DNA from: Pseudomonadota bacterium
GTDB lineage: Bacteria; Myxococcota; Polyangia; Polyangiales; Polyangiaceae
DNA: 10,740 nucleotides
Assembly: GCA_023419055.1 (NCBI GenBank)
Contig: JAEZYO010000609.1
Location: forward strand, 1-10,740
Reading direction: 5' to 3'
Of this stretch, positions 1-5,956 are shown piece after piece. Every line of letters begins with the position of its first letter. The stretch's first letter is position 1. The notes beneath the pieces are model-generated. The model was not told where the DNA came from and ran no database searches. It saw only the letters and a list, made by a program, of their open reading frames with translations. Both the position numbers and the translations under genes were made by a program.

Positions 1-130
1 CACCGGTGCCGGTGCTCGCGCCACCGCTGCCGCTCCCGCGAGCGGCCTCTGCATCACTGCCGGCCGAGCAGCCGAAGGCCGCAAGCGCCACGGCTCCGCC
101 GGCAAAAGCTAGATAAGTGATCGCCTGCAT
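1..130 (-). CDS. Partial lipoprotein, N-terminus only
   Basis: The first 43 codons of a minus-strand gene that continues beyond the left edge. The start ATG (130-128) has a GAGG Shine-Dalgarno at 138-135, four bases upstream. The protein begins MQAITYLAFAGG, followed by a hydrophobic stretch to residue 20 and a Cys at 21 in the context AAFGC. This is an imperfect lipobox, with Ala at -3 and Phe at -2, so export looks sure and lipidation only probable. After the Cys comes a Ser/Gly/Ala/Thr-rich linker (residues 22-43), typical of secreted lipoproteins in myxobacteria. No domain is visible in the part present, so no function can be given. It lies 155 bases downstream of the aldo/keto reductase gene on the same strand, probably as a separate unit. 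Confidence 0.7.
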   Translation of the reverse strand, partial: MQAITYLAFAGGAVALAAFGCSAGSDAEAARGSGSGGASTGTG

Positions 131-150
131 GCGACCTCGAAACCATCTGT

Positions 151-162
151 AGCACGCGTGCT
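151..162. promoter_or_regulatory. 12-bp perfect palindrome upstream of lipoprotein gene
   Basis: AGCACGCGTGCT is its own reverse complement. It lies 20 bases upstream of the start codon of the left-edge lipoprotein gene, where an operator could sit. No convincing -35/-10 pair was found around it. A palindrome of this length is expected a few times by chance in a window of this size and GC content, so a regulatory role is only a possibility. Confidence 0.2.
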
Positions 163-257
163 CGTGAATCGCCCTACGACATCGAAGTCAGTGGGGACCG
201 ATTCATCACACCCCAATACACGAGCGGTGCGAGAGTGCCGGGGGTGTGTCCAGGGGT

Positions 258-286
258 GCCGAGGGCGTGTGGGAAGCGCTCTCGGC
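258..286 (-). terminator. Stem-loop at the 3' end of the aldo/keto reductase gene
   Basis: Arms 258-267 (GCCGAGGGCG) and 277-286 (CGCTCTCGGC) can pair over ten positions around a nine-base loop. The pairing includes one G-T, which becomes A-C in the minus-strand RNA. The stem begins at the last base of the reductase stop codon. No T-run follows on the minus strand, so it may be a 3'-end-protecting hairpin or a weak terminator rather than a classical intrinsic one. Confidence 0.3.
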
Positions 287-1215
287 TACGGCTCAGGGTT
301 CCACCAACACGGGCCTTTGTCGGCGATCGCGGCTCGGGCGCGCTCGCGAATTCGGGACAGTTCCTCGGGATCCAGCGGACGAACGGTGCGGGCCGCCTCG
401 AACGCGGCATCCTGCTCGTTCTCGAAGCTCAAGCCGAGCAGCGTGACATCCGGATCATAGCTCAGGGTGTAGGCGAGACAGTCGCTCACGGAGAGCCGCG
501 GTAGGCTCGGTTCGCCCTCGAGCGACTGGCCCCCGGAGCTCCACTTGCCGCGCGGCCGCTCCGCGAGCGGCCGGCCGTATCCGGCCGTGTCCCCGAGCAG
601 CTTTCCGGCGCCGAACGTCTTGAAGCACACGCTGCCGACACCGTGACGCCGGGTGAGCGGCAATATTTCGTCGATGTAACGCGCGTCCACGAAGGGGCCG
701 AGCGGAAACATCACCACGTCACATAACCCCGCAGGGATAGCGTGCGCCAACACGTCCGGGTGGTGTGAGGAGATACCGACGAAGCGCGTCTTGCCCGCGC
801 GCACGCAAGCCCGGAGCTCCTCGAAGCGCCCTTCGCTCTCGAGCTTCCGCAAGCTGTCCAGGCTCGATACCGCGTGGAAGACGAAGAGATCGGTGTGGTC
901 GAGCCCGAGCCGGCCGAGGCTTCCGTCCACTTGCTCCGCGACGGGGCGATCGAAGTGGTCGACTTTGTCGATGAGGAAGACGCCGTCGCGCCGGCGGGAG
1001 CGGAGAGCGGCGCCGACGATCTCCTCGCTGTAGCCGTCCTCGTAGTTCGGCGCGGTGTCGATCAGGTTGAGCCCCGCGTCGAGGGCTCGAGTCAAGGTCG
1101 CGACGAGGGTAGGGGCGCCGACGCTGCGGTCGGCGATGTCGCCGATTCCGAGGCTCGTCGCGACGAAGCCGGTCCGGCCGAGCTCACGGCGGGGGGAGAA
1201 TGAATGCGCTGTCAT
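286..1215 (-). CDS. Aldo/keto reductase family oxidoreductase
   Basis: A 309-residue protein of the aldo/keto reductase superfamily: cytosolic, NAD(P)H-dependent (beta/alpha)8-barrel enzymes that reduce aldehydes and ketones. The N-terminus carries the family start RRELGRTGFVATSLGIG. The catalytic tetrad is recognisable: Asp53 (LIDTAP), Tyr58 (NYEDGYSEE), Lys84 (LIDKVD) and His114 (FVFHAV). The segment GKTRFVGISSH (141-151) matches the strand-5 region, and TLLGLSFENEQD near the C-terminus corresponds to the usual cofactor-site 'GMS...' segment. Length is normal. The start ATG at 1215 lies 15 bases after the stop of the phosphofructokinase gene, which argues for co-transcription; its Shine-Dalgarno (AAGG about ten bases upstream) is weak. 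The substrate is unknown. A role in sugar or sugar-derived aldehyde metabolism is suggested only by the neighbours. Confidence 0.9.
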   Translation of the reverse strand: MTAHSFSPRRELGRTGFVATSLGIGDIADRSVGAPTLVATLTRALDAGLNLIDTAPNYEDGYSEEIVGAALRSRRRDGVFLIDKVDHFDRPVAEQVDGSLGRLGLDHTDLFVFHAVSSLDSLRKLESEGRFEELRACVRAGKTRFVGISSHHPDVLAHAIPAGLCDVVMFPLGPFVDARYIDEILPLTRRHGVGSVCFKTFGAGKLLGDTAGYGRPLAERPRGKWSSGGQSLEGEPSLPRLSVSDCLAYTLSYDPDVTLLGLSFENEQDAAFEAARTVRPLDPEELSRIRERARAAIADKGPCWWNPEP

Positions 1216-1230
1216 TCGAGCGAAGCCTTA

Positions 1231-2514
1231 CTACCCCACGCCTGTGAACGAAAGCGGCGGCGCCTCTCGATCGACGAGATAATAGAAGCGCTCCTTGAAC
1301 TGGTCCGGCGTAAGGTTCGCGATCCGCGCGAAGCGCTCGATCTCTTCCGGCTTCTCGAAGTCGTCGCGCCGCAGGCGGATCATGTAGCGGCGCGCGATCT
1401 TGAAGTACTCGGTCTGCGTGTCGACCATGCGCACGCGAGTGCGCCCCGTCTTCGGGTCGAGCATGTCCTCGAACTTGATCGGCTTGAACGTGCCTTGCTG
1501 CACCGTCACCATCGCGCCGGAGCCGCCGTCGATGAGGTACTTCGCCGCGCAGTAGCCGAGGTCGCGCGTGTACTCCATGTCGAACGGGATGGGATCGGTC
1601 GAGCGGAGCTCGTACCCGATGTTCTTCGCGACGATGGTGAGCTTGACGCCGAGCTCCCGCAACGTCTGCTGGACCTTGTTCTTGATGATCGGGCCGAACT
1701 CGACCTCCGCCAGGCGGATGTGATCGTGCTCGTCGCGCTCGAGCGGGCCGAACGCCTCGAGCTCGTTCGTCTCGAGGTGCTCGACCAGGCCCTCCGCCAG
1801 CACCGCCACGCCGTCCGAGCGTCCGCTCGCGAGGCGCTTGATGATCGCCCCCGCCAGGATGTCCGCCATCTCGTCGAGCGGGATCGGGCGGCGCCCGAAC
1901 TCCTCCGGGATCATGGTCAAGGTGGCGCCCGCGGCCTTGCCGATGCCGAGCGCCAGGTGGCCCGCCTTGCGACCCATGGCCACGACGAAGTACCAGCGGG
2001 AGGTCGTCTGCGCGTCGGTGAGCAGGTCCTTCACGATGCCGGCGCCGACGTGACGCGCGGTCTGGTACCCGAACGTCGGCGTGTTGTCCGGCAAGTCGAG
2101 ATCGTTGTCGATCGTCTTCGGGACGTGGACCACCTTGAGCGCGCCGTGCGCCGCGGCGGCGAGCTTCATCGCGCTGAACGCGGTGTCGTCGCCGCCGATG
2201 GTGATGAGTCGATTCACTCCGAGCTTCGCGAGCGCGCCGAGCGTCGCGTTCAGGTGAGCGGGATCTTTCGTCGGGTTGGCGCGCGCGGTGCGGAGGTACG
2301 AGCCCCCGCGAAAGTGCAGGCGCGAGACGGTCTCGATGTCGAGGCGCTGCACTTGCTCGATGGAACCCTGCATCAAGCGCGAGAAGCCGTCCTTCACGCC
2401 CAGGACCTCCCAGCCGGAGAGGCAGGCGCGAATGGTAGCCGCGGCGATCACGCTGTTGATGCCCGGCGCCGGGCCGCCGCCGACCAGGAGGGCGAGCTTC
2501 GGTTGTCGTTCCAT
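1231..2514 (-). CDS. pfp: 6-phosphofructokinase, diphosphate-dependent type
   Basis: A 427-residue cytosolic glycolytic enzyme of the PfkA superfamily that phosphorylates fructose 6-phosphate. The N-terminal phosphate-binding loop is GGGPAPGIN (12-20). The donor-selecting motif reads GGDDT (107-111), with Asp110 where ATP enzymes such as E. coli PfkA have Gly104. The catalytic motif reads PKTIDND (132-138), with Lys133 where E. coli has Gly124 and Asp136 as the catalytic base. Asp plus Lys at these two places is the established signature of the PPi-dependent enzymes, which work reversibly. MGRKAGH (180-186) and PEEF (203-206) are the usual sugar-phosphate contacts. The start ATG has GAAGG just upstream, with a short three-base gap. 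The gene lies 112 bases downstream of the sugar ABC ATPase on the same strand and 15 bases before the aldo/keto reductase, so the three may share a transcript. PPi use is inferred from the residues, not shown. Confidence 0.92.
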   Translation of the reverse strand: MERQPKLALLVGGGPAPGINSVIAAATIRACLSGWEVLGVKDGFSRLMQGSIEQVQRLDIETVSRLHFRGGSYLRTARANPTKDPAHLNATLGALAKLGVNRLITIGGDDTAFSAMKLAAAAHGALKVVHVPKTIDNDLDLPDNTPTFGYQTARHVGAGIVKDLLTDAQTTSRWYFVVAMGRKAGHLALGIGKAAGATLTMIPEEFGRRPIPLDEMADILAGAIIKRLASGRSDGVAVLAEGLVEHLETNELEAFGPLERDEHDHIRLAEVEFGPIIKNKVQQTLRELGVKLTIVAKNIGYELRSTDPIPFDMEYTRDLGYCAAKYLIDGGSGAMVTVQQGTFKPIKFEDMLDPKTGRTRVRMVDTQTEYFKIARRYMIRLRRDDFEKPEEIERFARIANLTPDQFKERFYYLVDREAPPLSFTGVG

Positions 2515-2626
2515 GCGCCTTCAAAGGGTAGGGATGGAACAGCGCCTCGCCAAGGCCGCCCCACCTTCACCGAGCAGTTCGGCCCGTCGGAAAGCTACGC
2601 AGCCGAGGCGCGAAATAGCGCGACAA

Positions 2627-3745
2627 TCAGCTCTTCTTCGCGATGCGCTTGCCGGTCTCGCCGGGCTCGAAGAAATGAACGCGGCCGAGATCCACGAACA
2701 TCTCGACCTGATCGCCGGCCTTCACGCCCGAGAACGCGTCCACGTGCGCAACGCTGTGCGGGTGCTTTTCGGTCGCGAGGTAGACGTCCATCTTGTCGCC
2801 GAGTGGTTGGACCAGCGTGACCTTGAAGCGGAGTGAGTTGTCCTCCGTGGCGAAGCGCGCGTGCTGCTTGTCGCTGATCGCCTCCGGTCGCACGCCGAGC
2901 ACCACGTCCTCTCCGACTCGCCCCTCGAGCTGGCCCTTTGCCCAATCCGGCACCGGGAGCTTGCCGGTTCCCTCGTCGAAGTAGAGCTTGCCGCCCTCGC
3001 TCACGAGCTTGCCTTCGAAGAAGTTCATGGGCGGGCTGCCGAGGAAGCCCGCGACGAAGCGGTTCGCCGGGTGATGGTAGATCTCGAGCGCGCCGTCCAC
3101 CTGCTGGACGATGCCGTCCTTCATCACCACCACGCGATCGCCGAGCGTCATCGCCTCTTCCTGGTCGTGGGTGACGTAGACGGTGGTCGCGTTCAAGCCC
3201 ATGTGAATCTGCTTGATTTCGGCGCGCATCTCGACGCGGAGCTTCGCGTCGAGGTTCGAGAGCGGCTCGTCGAAGAGGAAGCACTTCGGGTCGCGCACGA
3301 TGGCGCGCCCGAGCGCGACGCGCTGGCGCTGGCCGCCGGAGAGCGCCTTCGGCTTGCGATCGAGCAGGTGCTCGATGCCGAGGATCTTGGAGGCGTGCTT
3401 CACCTTCTCGGCGATGGTGCTCTGCGGCACCTTCCGCAGCTTGAGCGCGAAGGCCATGTTCTCGCGCACGGACATGTGCGGATAGAGCGCGTAGCTCTGG
3501 AACACCATGGCGATGTCGCGATCTTTCGGCGGGACGTCGTTCACCACGCGTTCACCGATGGAAATCGTGCCGGAGGTGATCTCCTCGAGGCCCGCGATCA
3601 TGCGCAGCGTCGTGGATTTGCCGCAGCCGGAGGGCCCGACCAGGACCACGAACTCGCGATCTTTGATGTCCAGGCTCACCCGGTCGACGACCTTGACCCC
3701 ACCTTCGTAAACCTTGACGACGTCCTTGAGGGTAACTCCAGCCAT
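2627..3745 (-). CDS. ugpC: Sugar ABC transporter ATPase, MalK/UgpC/MsmX type
   Basis: A 372-residue ATPase that powers CUT1 carbohydrate importers as a homodimer on the cytoplasmic face of the permease pair. All nucleotide-binding motifs are intact: Walker A GPSGCGKST (37-45), Q-loop Gln83 (VFQSYALYPH), signature LSGGQ (135-139), Walker B CFLFDE (155-160), D-loop SNLDA (163-167) and switch His193 (VTHDQEEA). From about residue 240 to the end lies the TOBE/OB-fold regulatory region, with the VLGVRPE hallmark, giving the full MalK length. The start ATG has GAGG seven bases upstream (3756-3753). The gene diverges from the plus-strand genes, and the matching binding protein and permeases lie 3.7 kb away. 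The symbol is the generic family label and does not imply glycerol-3-phosphate as substrate. These ATPases can serve several importers, so partnership with the 7495-10738 permeases is likely but not proven. Confidence 0.95.
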   Translation of the reverse strand: MAGVTLKDVVKVYEGGVKVVDRVSLDIKDREFVVLVGPSGCGKSTTLRMIAGLEEITSGTISIGERVVNDVPPKDRDIAMVFQSYALYPHMSVRENMAFALKLRKVPQSTIAEKVKHASKILGIEHLLDRKPKALSGGQRQRVALGRAIVRDPKCFLFDEPLSNLDAKLRVEMRAEIKQIHMGLNATTVYVTHDQEEAMTLGDRVVVMKDGIVQQVDGALEIYHHPANRFVAGFLGSPPMNFFEGKLVSEGGKLYFDEGTGKLPVPDWAKGQLEGRVGEDVVLGVRPEAISDKQHARFATEDNSLRFKVTLVQPLGDKMDVYLATEKHPHSVAHVDAFSGVKAGDQVEMFVDLGRVHFFEPGETGKRIAKKS

Positions 3746-3804
3746 CTTGTTGCCTCGAGCTGTTCCTTACACGAAGAGCGTCTTCGGCGCTCGGAGCAGC
3801 GAGC

Positions 3805-3821
3805 CCGGTGACGCGTACCGG
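3805..3821. promoter_or_regulatory. Operator-like inverted repeat downstream of the ATPase promoter
   Basis: CCGGT (3805-3809) and ACCGG (3817-3821) form a 5-bp inverted repeat with a seven-base spacer. It falls just downstream of the proposed -10 box of the minus-strand ATPase gene, where a repressor would block transcription. It is short and GC-rich, no second copy was noticed before the permease operon, and no regulator gene is in the window. Confidence 0.2.
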
Positions 3822-3831
3822 CGCTGTCGGC

Positions 3832-3860
3832 ATCATACTCACCGAGTCGGGTAGTGCCAC
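3832..3860 (-). promoter_or_regulatory. Sigma-70-like promoter for the ABC ATPase gene
   Basis: On the minus strand the sequence reads GTGGCA (3860-3855), a 17-base spacer, then TATGAT (3837-3832). The -10 box matches TATAAT at five of six positions and the -35 box matches TTGACA at four of six, with ideal spacing. Transcription would start near 3825, leaving an untranslated leader of about 80 bases before the ATPase ATG at 3745. It is the best promoter match found in the divergent region, judged by eye. Confidence 0.4.
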
Positions 3861-3962
3861 GGCGAAATGGGTGCGGAGAGGCGCCGAGCTTCGCGCGGGT
3901 GGAACGCGCCGTGGGGGATTCTGACGGTCGCGCTCGGCGTGGAGAGCAGTTACTGTTTTCGG

Positions 3963-5801
3963 ATGAAATTCCGTCGTGCGCTGTCGCTCGGGGTGCTCGC
4001 GGGAGCGCTCCTCGGCTGCGCGGGCGCGCCGGCTGCGCCGCGCGACGAGCGACCCCGAACGAACCGCCCTGCATCGCCGGCTCCGTCGGCGAAGCCGGTC
4101 GTCGACGCGGAGGTGAAGGGGCCGCGCCTCGTCGAGGGACCGACCTGGTTCCCCCATGACGGCTTCGAGCTCGCGGCGCGGAGGGGCAGCGCGCTCGATG
4201 CGAGCGGTGTGCTCGATGCACCGGCCGGCAAGCACGGCCGTGTCACCCGCAAGGGCGAAAAGCTCGTGTTCGGCGACGGGAGCCGCGTCGAGTTCTGGGG
4301 TGCCACTTTCTCGGGTGATGCGAGCTTCCCCGAGCCGGAGCGAGCAGACGCGCTCGCCGAGTATTGTGCGCTCCTCGGCTTCAATCTGGCCCGGCACACG
4401 CTCCGAGCGCCGACCCCCGAGGCCCTCGAGCGCTTCGACACCTTCGCCGCCCGGCTGACGGCGCGCGGTGTGTACCTGGCGCTCGAGTTCGAGCTCGAGG
4501 GGGACCTCGACGAGCCGCGCGTCGCCGAGTTCGAGGAGCACGTTGCGGCGACGCTGTCCCGGCGGAACGCGCAGACGCGCAAGATCTACGCGCAAGATCC
4601 CGCGCTCGCCGTCGTCTTCGTCACGAGGAGCGGCCCCGCCACCGGCTCGAACCCGCGCGAAGCCTTCGAGCTCGAGGCTCGATTCCGGAAGCGCATGTTC
4701 GAACGAGTCCGGAAAGCCGGCTACAAGGGGCTGCTCGCGGGGCAAAACCCCCGCCTCGAACCGAACCTCGAGCTTGCCCTGAACGCGCTCGCGGACGTCG
4801 GGAGCACCGCGCTTTCTGGCCTGCCGGCGCGCGATCCGGCGCTCCTCTTCGAGGAGGGGCCGGTCGTGGAAGCGGCGCTTCGTCGTGTGGCCGGCCGTCC
4901 TTACGTCGTCTCCGACGGACCGAGCCCGCTGCCGCTCTTTCAGGCGGATCGATTGGCGCTGATGGCGGCGTACGCCGGTCTCTCGCGCTTCACGGTGACG
5001 GACCTGTTTTCGAGCCGCGTCTTCACGAGCTCGGACGCGGGCTGCGCGCCCGGGGAGCTCGCGGAGCTCCGCTGCCAGCCCGGGTTACTAGCCCTCATGC
5101 CGGCGCTCTCGCGCCTCGTCGTGAGGCGGGATCTTCGCGAATCGGTGGACCGCGTCTATCCGACGTTGAGGTCGGAGGACCTGCTCGTGTCGGGCGCTGG
5201 CCGACCGGGTTTACCGCCTGGTGCCGGCTACGTGACGTCGAGCGGGTTCGACTTCGATCTGCCGGGGAAACCGAGCGCTGGAGTCGAGTGGATCTCTCGC
5301 TACGTGAAAGGCGATAGCGCTACCAGTACGACGGGGCAGGTCTTCGTCGACTTCTCTTTGGCGCGGCTCGAGATCGACGCTCCGCGCAATCAAGGGATCG
5401 TCGGGCGGGGCGCGGGGGAGCGGCGATCGCTGTCGAACCTGAGCGTTCAGGTCGAGCCCGGCTGGTCAGCGATCTGGGCCACCTCACTGGATCGACACGT
5501 CCTCGCCAAGACCACCCGCATCCTGATCAGTGCCGTCGGCAGGGTGAGCTACCGGGGAATGATGCTCGATCCGGACGGCGCCACCATTGCTGAAATCGGC
5601 GCACTTCCGCTCCTGGTCGAGCCCATCGTGGGCAGCGTGGAGCTCGCCGGGCTCGGCGGTGACACGACCGGTGCGAGCGTCTACGCGCTGAACAGCGCCG
5701 GAGAGCGCGTGGCGAGCGTGCCCGCAGCAACGGGTCCAGGCTCGGTGCGCTTCGAAATGCGGCCCGAATACCGCGCGCTGCACTACGAAGTCGTGCGTTG
5801 A
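3963..5801 (+). CDS. Lipoprotein, cellulase-family glycoside hydrolase fold, probably catalytically degenerate
   Basis: A 612-residue secreted lipoprotein. I start it at 3963 because this Met begins a clean lipoprotein signal (MKFRRALSLGVLAGALLGC, lipobox LLGC, Cys19). An in-frame ATG at 3867 would bury that signal behind 32 unlikely residues. An Ala/Pro-rich linker (20-50) follows. Residues 100-400 resemble the TIM barrel of cellulase-family glycosyl hydrolases: LVFGDGSRVEFWGATFSGD, ALLGFNLARHTLRAP, LTARGVYLALEFELEG, QDPALAVVFVTRSGP, GRPYVVSDGPSPLP and LALMAAYAGL. Residues 455-612 match the C-terminal beta-sandwich of the same proteins (LARLEIDAPRNQGIVG, TRILISAVGRVSYRGM, RPEYRALHYEV). Where active members carry an Asn-Glu acid/base this one has Arg222-Ser223, and where they carry the Ser-Glu nucleophile it has Ser317-Asp318. 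It may therefore bind a glycan without cutting it. The Shine-Dalgarno is poor (GGAGAG 16 bases upstream). Family placement is from memory of homologues. Confidence 0.8.
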   Translation: MKFRRALSLGVLAGALLGCAGAPAAPRDERPRTNRPASPAPSAKPVVDAEVKGPRLVEGPTWFPHDGFELAARRGSALDASGVLDAPAGKHGRVTRKGEKLVFGDGSRVEFWGATFSGDASFPEPERADALAEYCALLGFNLARHTLRAPTPEALERFDTFAARLTARGVYLALEFELEGDLDEPRVAEFEEHVAATLSRRNAQTRKIYAQDPALAVVFVTRSGPATGSNPREAFELEARFRKRMFERVRKAGYKGLLAGQNPRLEPNLELALNALADVGSTALSGLPARDPALLFEEGPVVEAALRRVAGRPYVVSDGPSPLPLFQADRLALMAAYAGLSRFTVTDLFSSRVFTSSDAGCAPGELAELRCQPGLLALMPALSRLVVRRDLRESVDRVYPTLRSEDLLVSGAGRPGLPPGAGYVTSSGFDFDLPGKPSAGVEWISRYVKGDSATSTTGQVFVDFSLARLEIDAPRNQGIVGRGAGERRSLSNLSVQVEPGWSAIWATSLDRHVLAKTTRILISAVGRVSYRGMMLDPDGATIAEIGALPLLVEPIVGSVELAGLGGDTTGASVYALNSAGERVASVPAATGPGSVRFEMRPEYRALHYEVVR

Positions 5802-5862
5802 GAGGGGCAGAGCGAGTCGGAACTTTGGGGAATTACGAGCACCTGAGACCAGTGCGAGCGTC

Positions 5863-5892
5863 TTGACGGTCTCGAGGAGATGGCCGAAGAAT
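5863..5892 (+). promoter_or_regulatory. Possible promoter for the CBM-like lipoprotein gene
   Basis: TTGACG (5863-5868, five of six to the -35 consensus) is followed after 18 bases by AAGAAT (5887-5892, four of six to TATAAT). This lies in the 155-base gap between the two lipoprotein genes and would leave a leader of roughly 60 bases. The -35 box overlaps one arm of a GAGACC/GGTCTC inverted repeat (5845-5850 and 5868-5873). If real, the second lipoprotein can be expressed independently of the first. The match was made by eye only. Confidence 0.3.
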
Positions 5893-5956
5893 GGCCCTGC
5901 CAGGTCTCCCGAACAGCGCGCGTTCGCCGCGGATCCGGCAGAGGTAACGACGATTC

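Noticed and set aside
2608..2621. GCGC/GCGC stem with a six-base loop just after the ABC ATPase stop codon
   Set aside because: A 4-bp stem without a T-run is too weak to call a terminator, and it does not argue against co-transcription with the phosphofructokinase gene.
1204..2820. A 538-codon open plus-strand frame opposite the phosphofructokinase gene, and a minus-strand frame-shifted one at 1184-2524
   Set aside because: Their products are rich in Arg, Ala, Glu, His and Asp with no recognisable motif. The phosphofructokinase frame explains the same DNA fully. Long antisense frames are common in high-GC DNA.
3901..3924. GGAAC followed by TCTGA as a possible ECF-sigma promoter for the hydrolase-like gene
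   Set aside because: The spacer is only 14 bases, shorter than usual for such promoters, and the flanking positions do not match.
3867..3962. Upstream ATG giving a 32-residue N-terminal extension of the hydrolase-like lipoprotein
   Set aside because: It would place the lipoprotein signal peptide inside the protein. The Met at 3963 gives a textbook signal with lipobox LLGC.
4481..4536. Repeated GAGCTCGAG and GAGTTCGAG units that look like a tandem repeat
   Set aside because: They are codons for Glu-Phe and Glu-Leu-Glu runs with strong GC-rich codon bias, inside a conserved barrel strand.
3552..4745. A 397-codon minus-strand frame across the divergent region and the hydrolase-like gene
   Set aside because: It overlaps the start of the ATPase gene and the control region, has low-complexity Arg-rich composition and shows no domain. 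The plus-strand lipoprotein has a clear signal peptide and family motifs.
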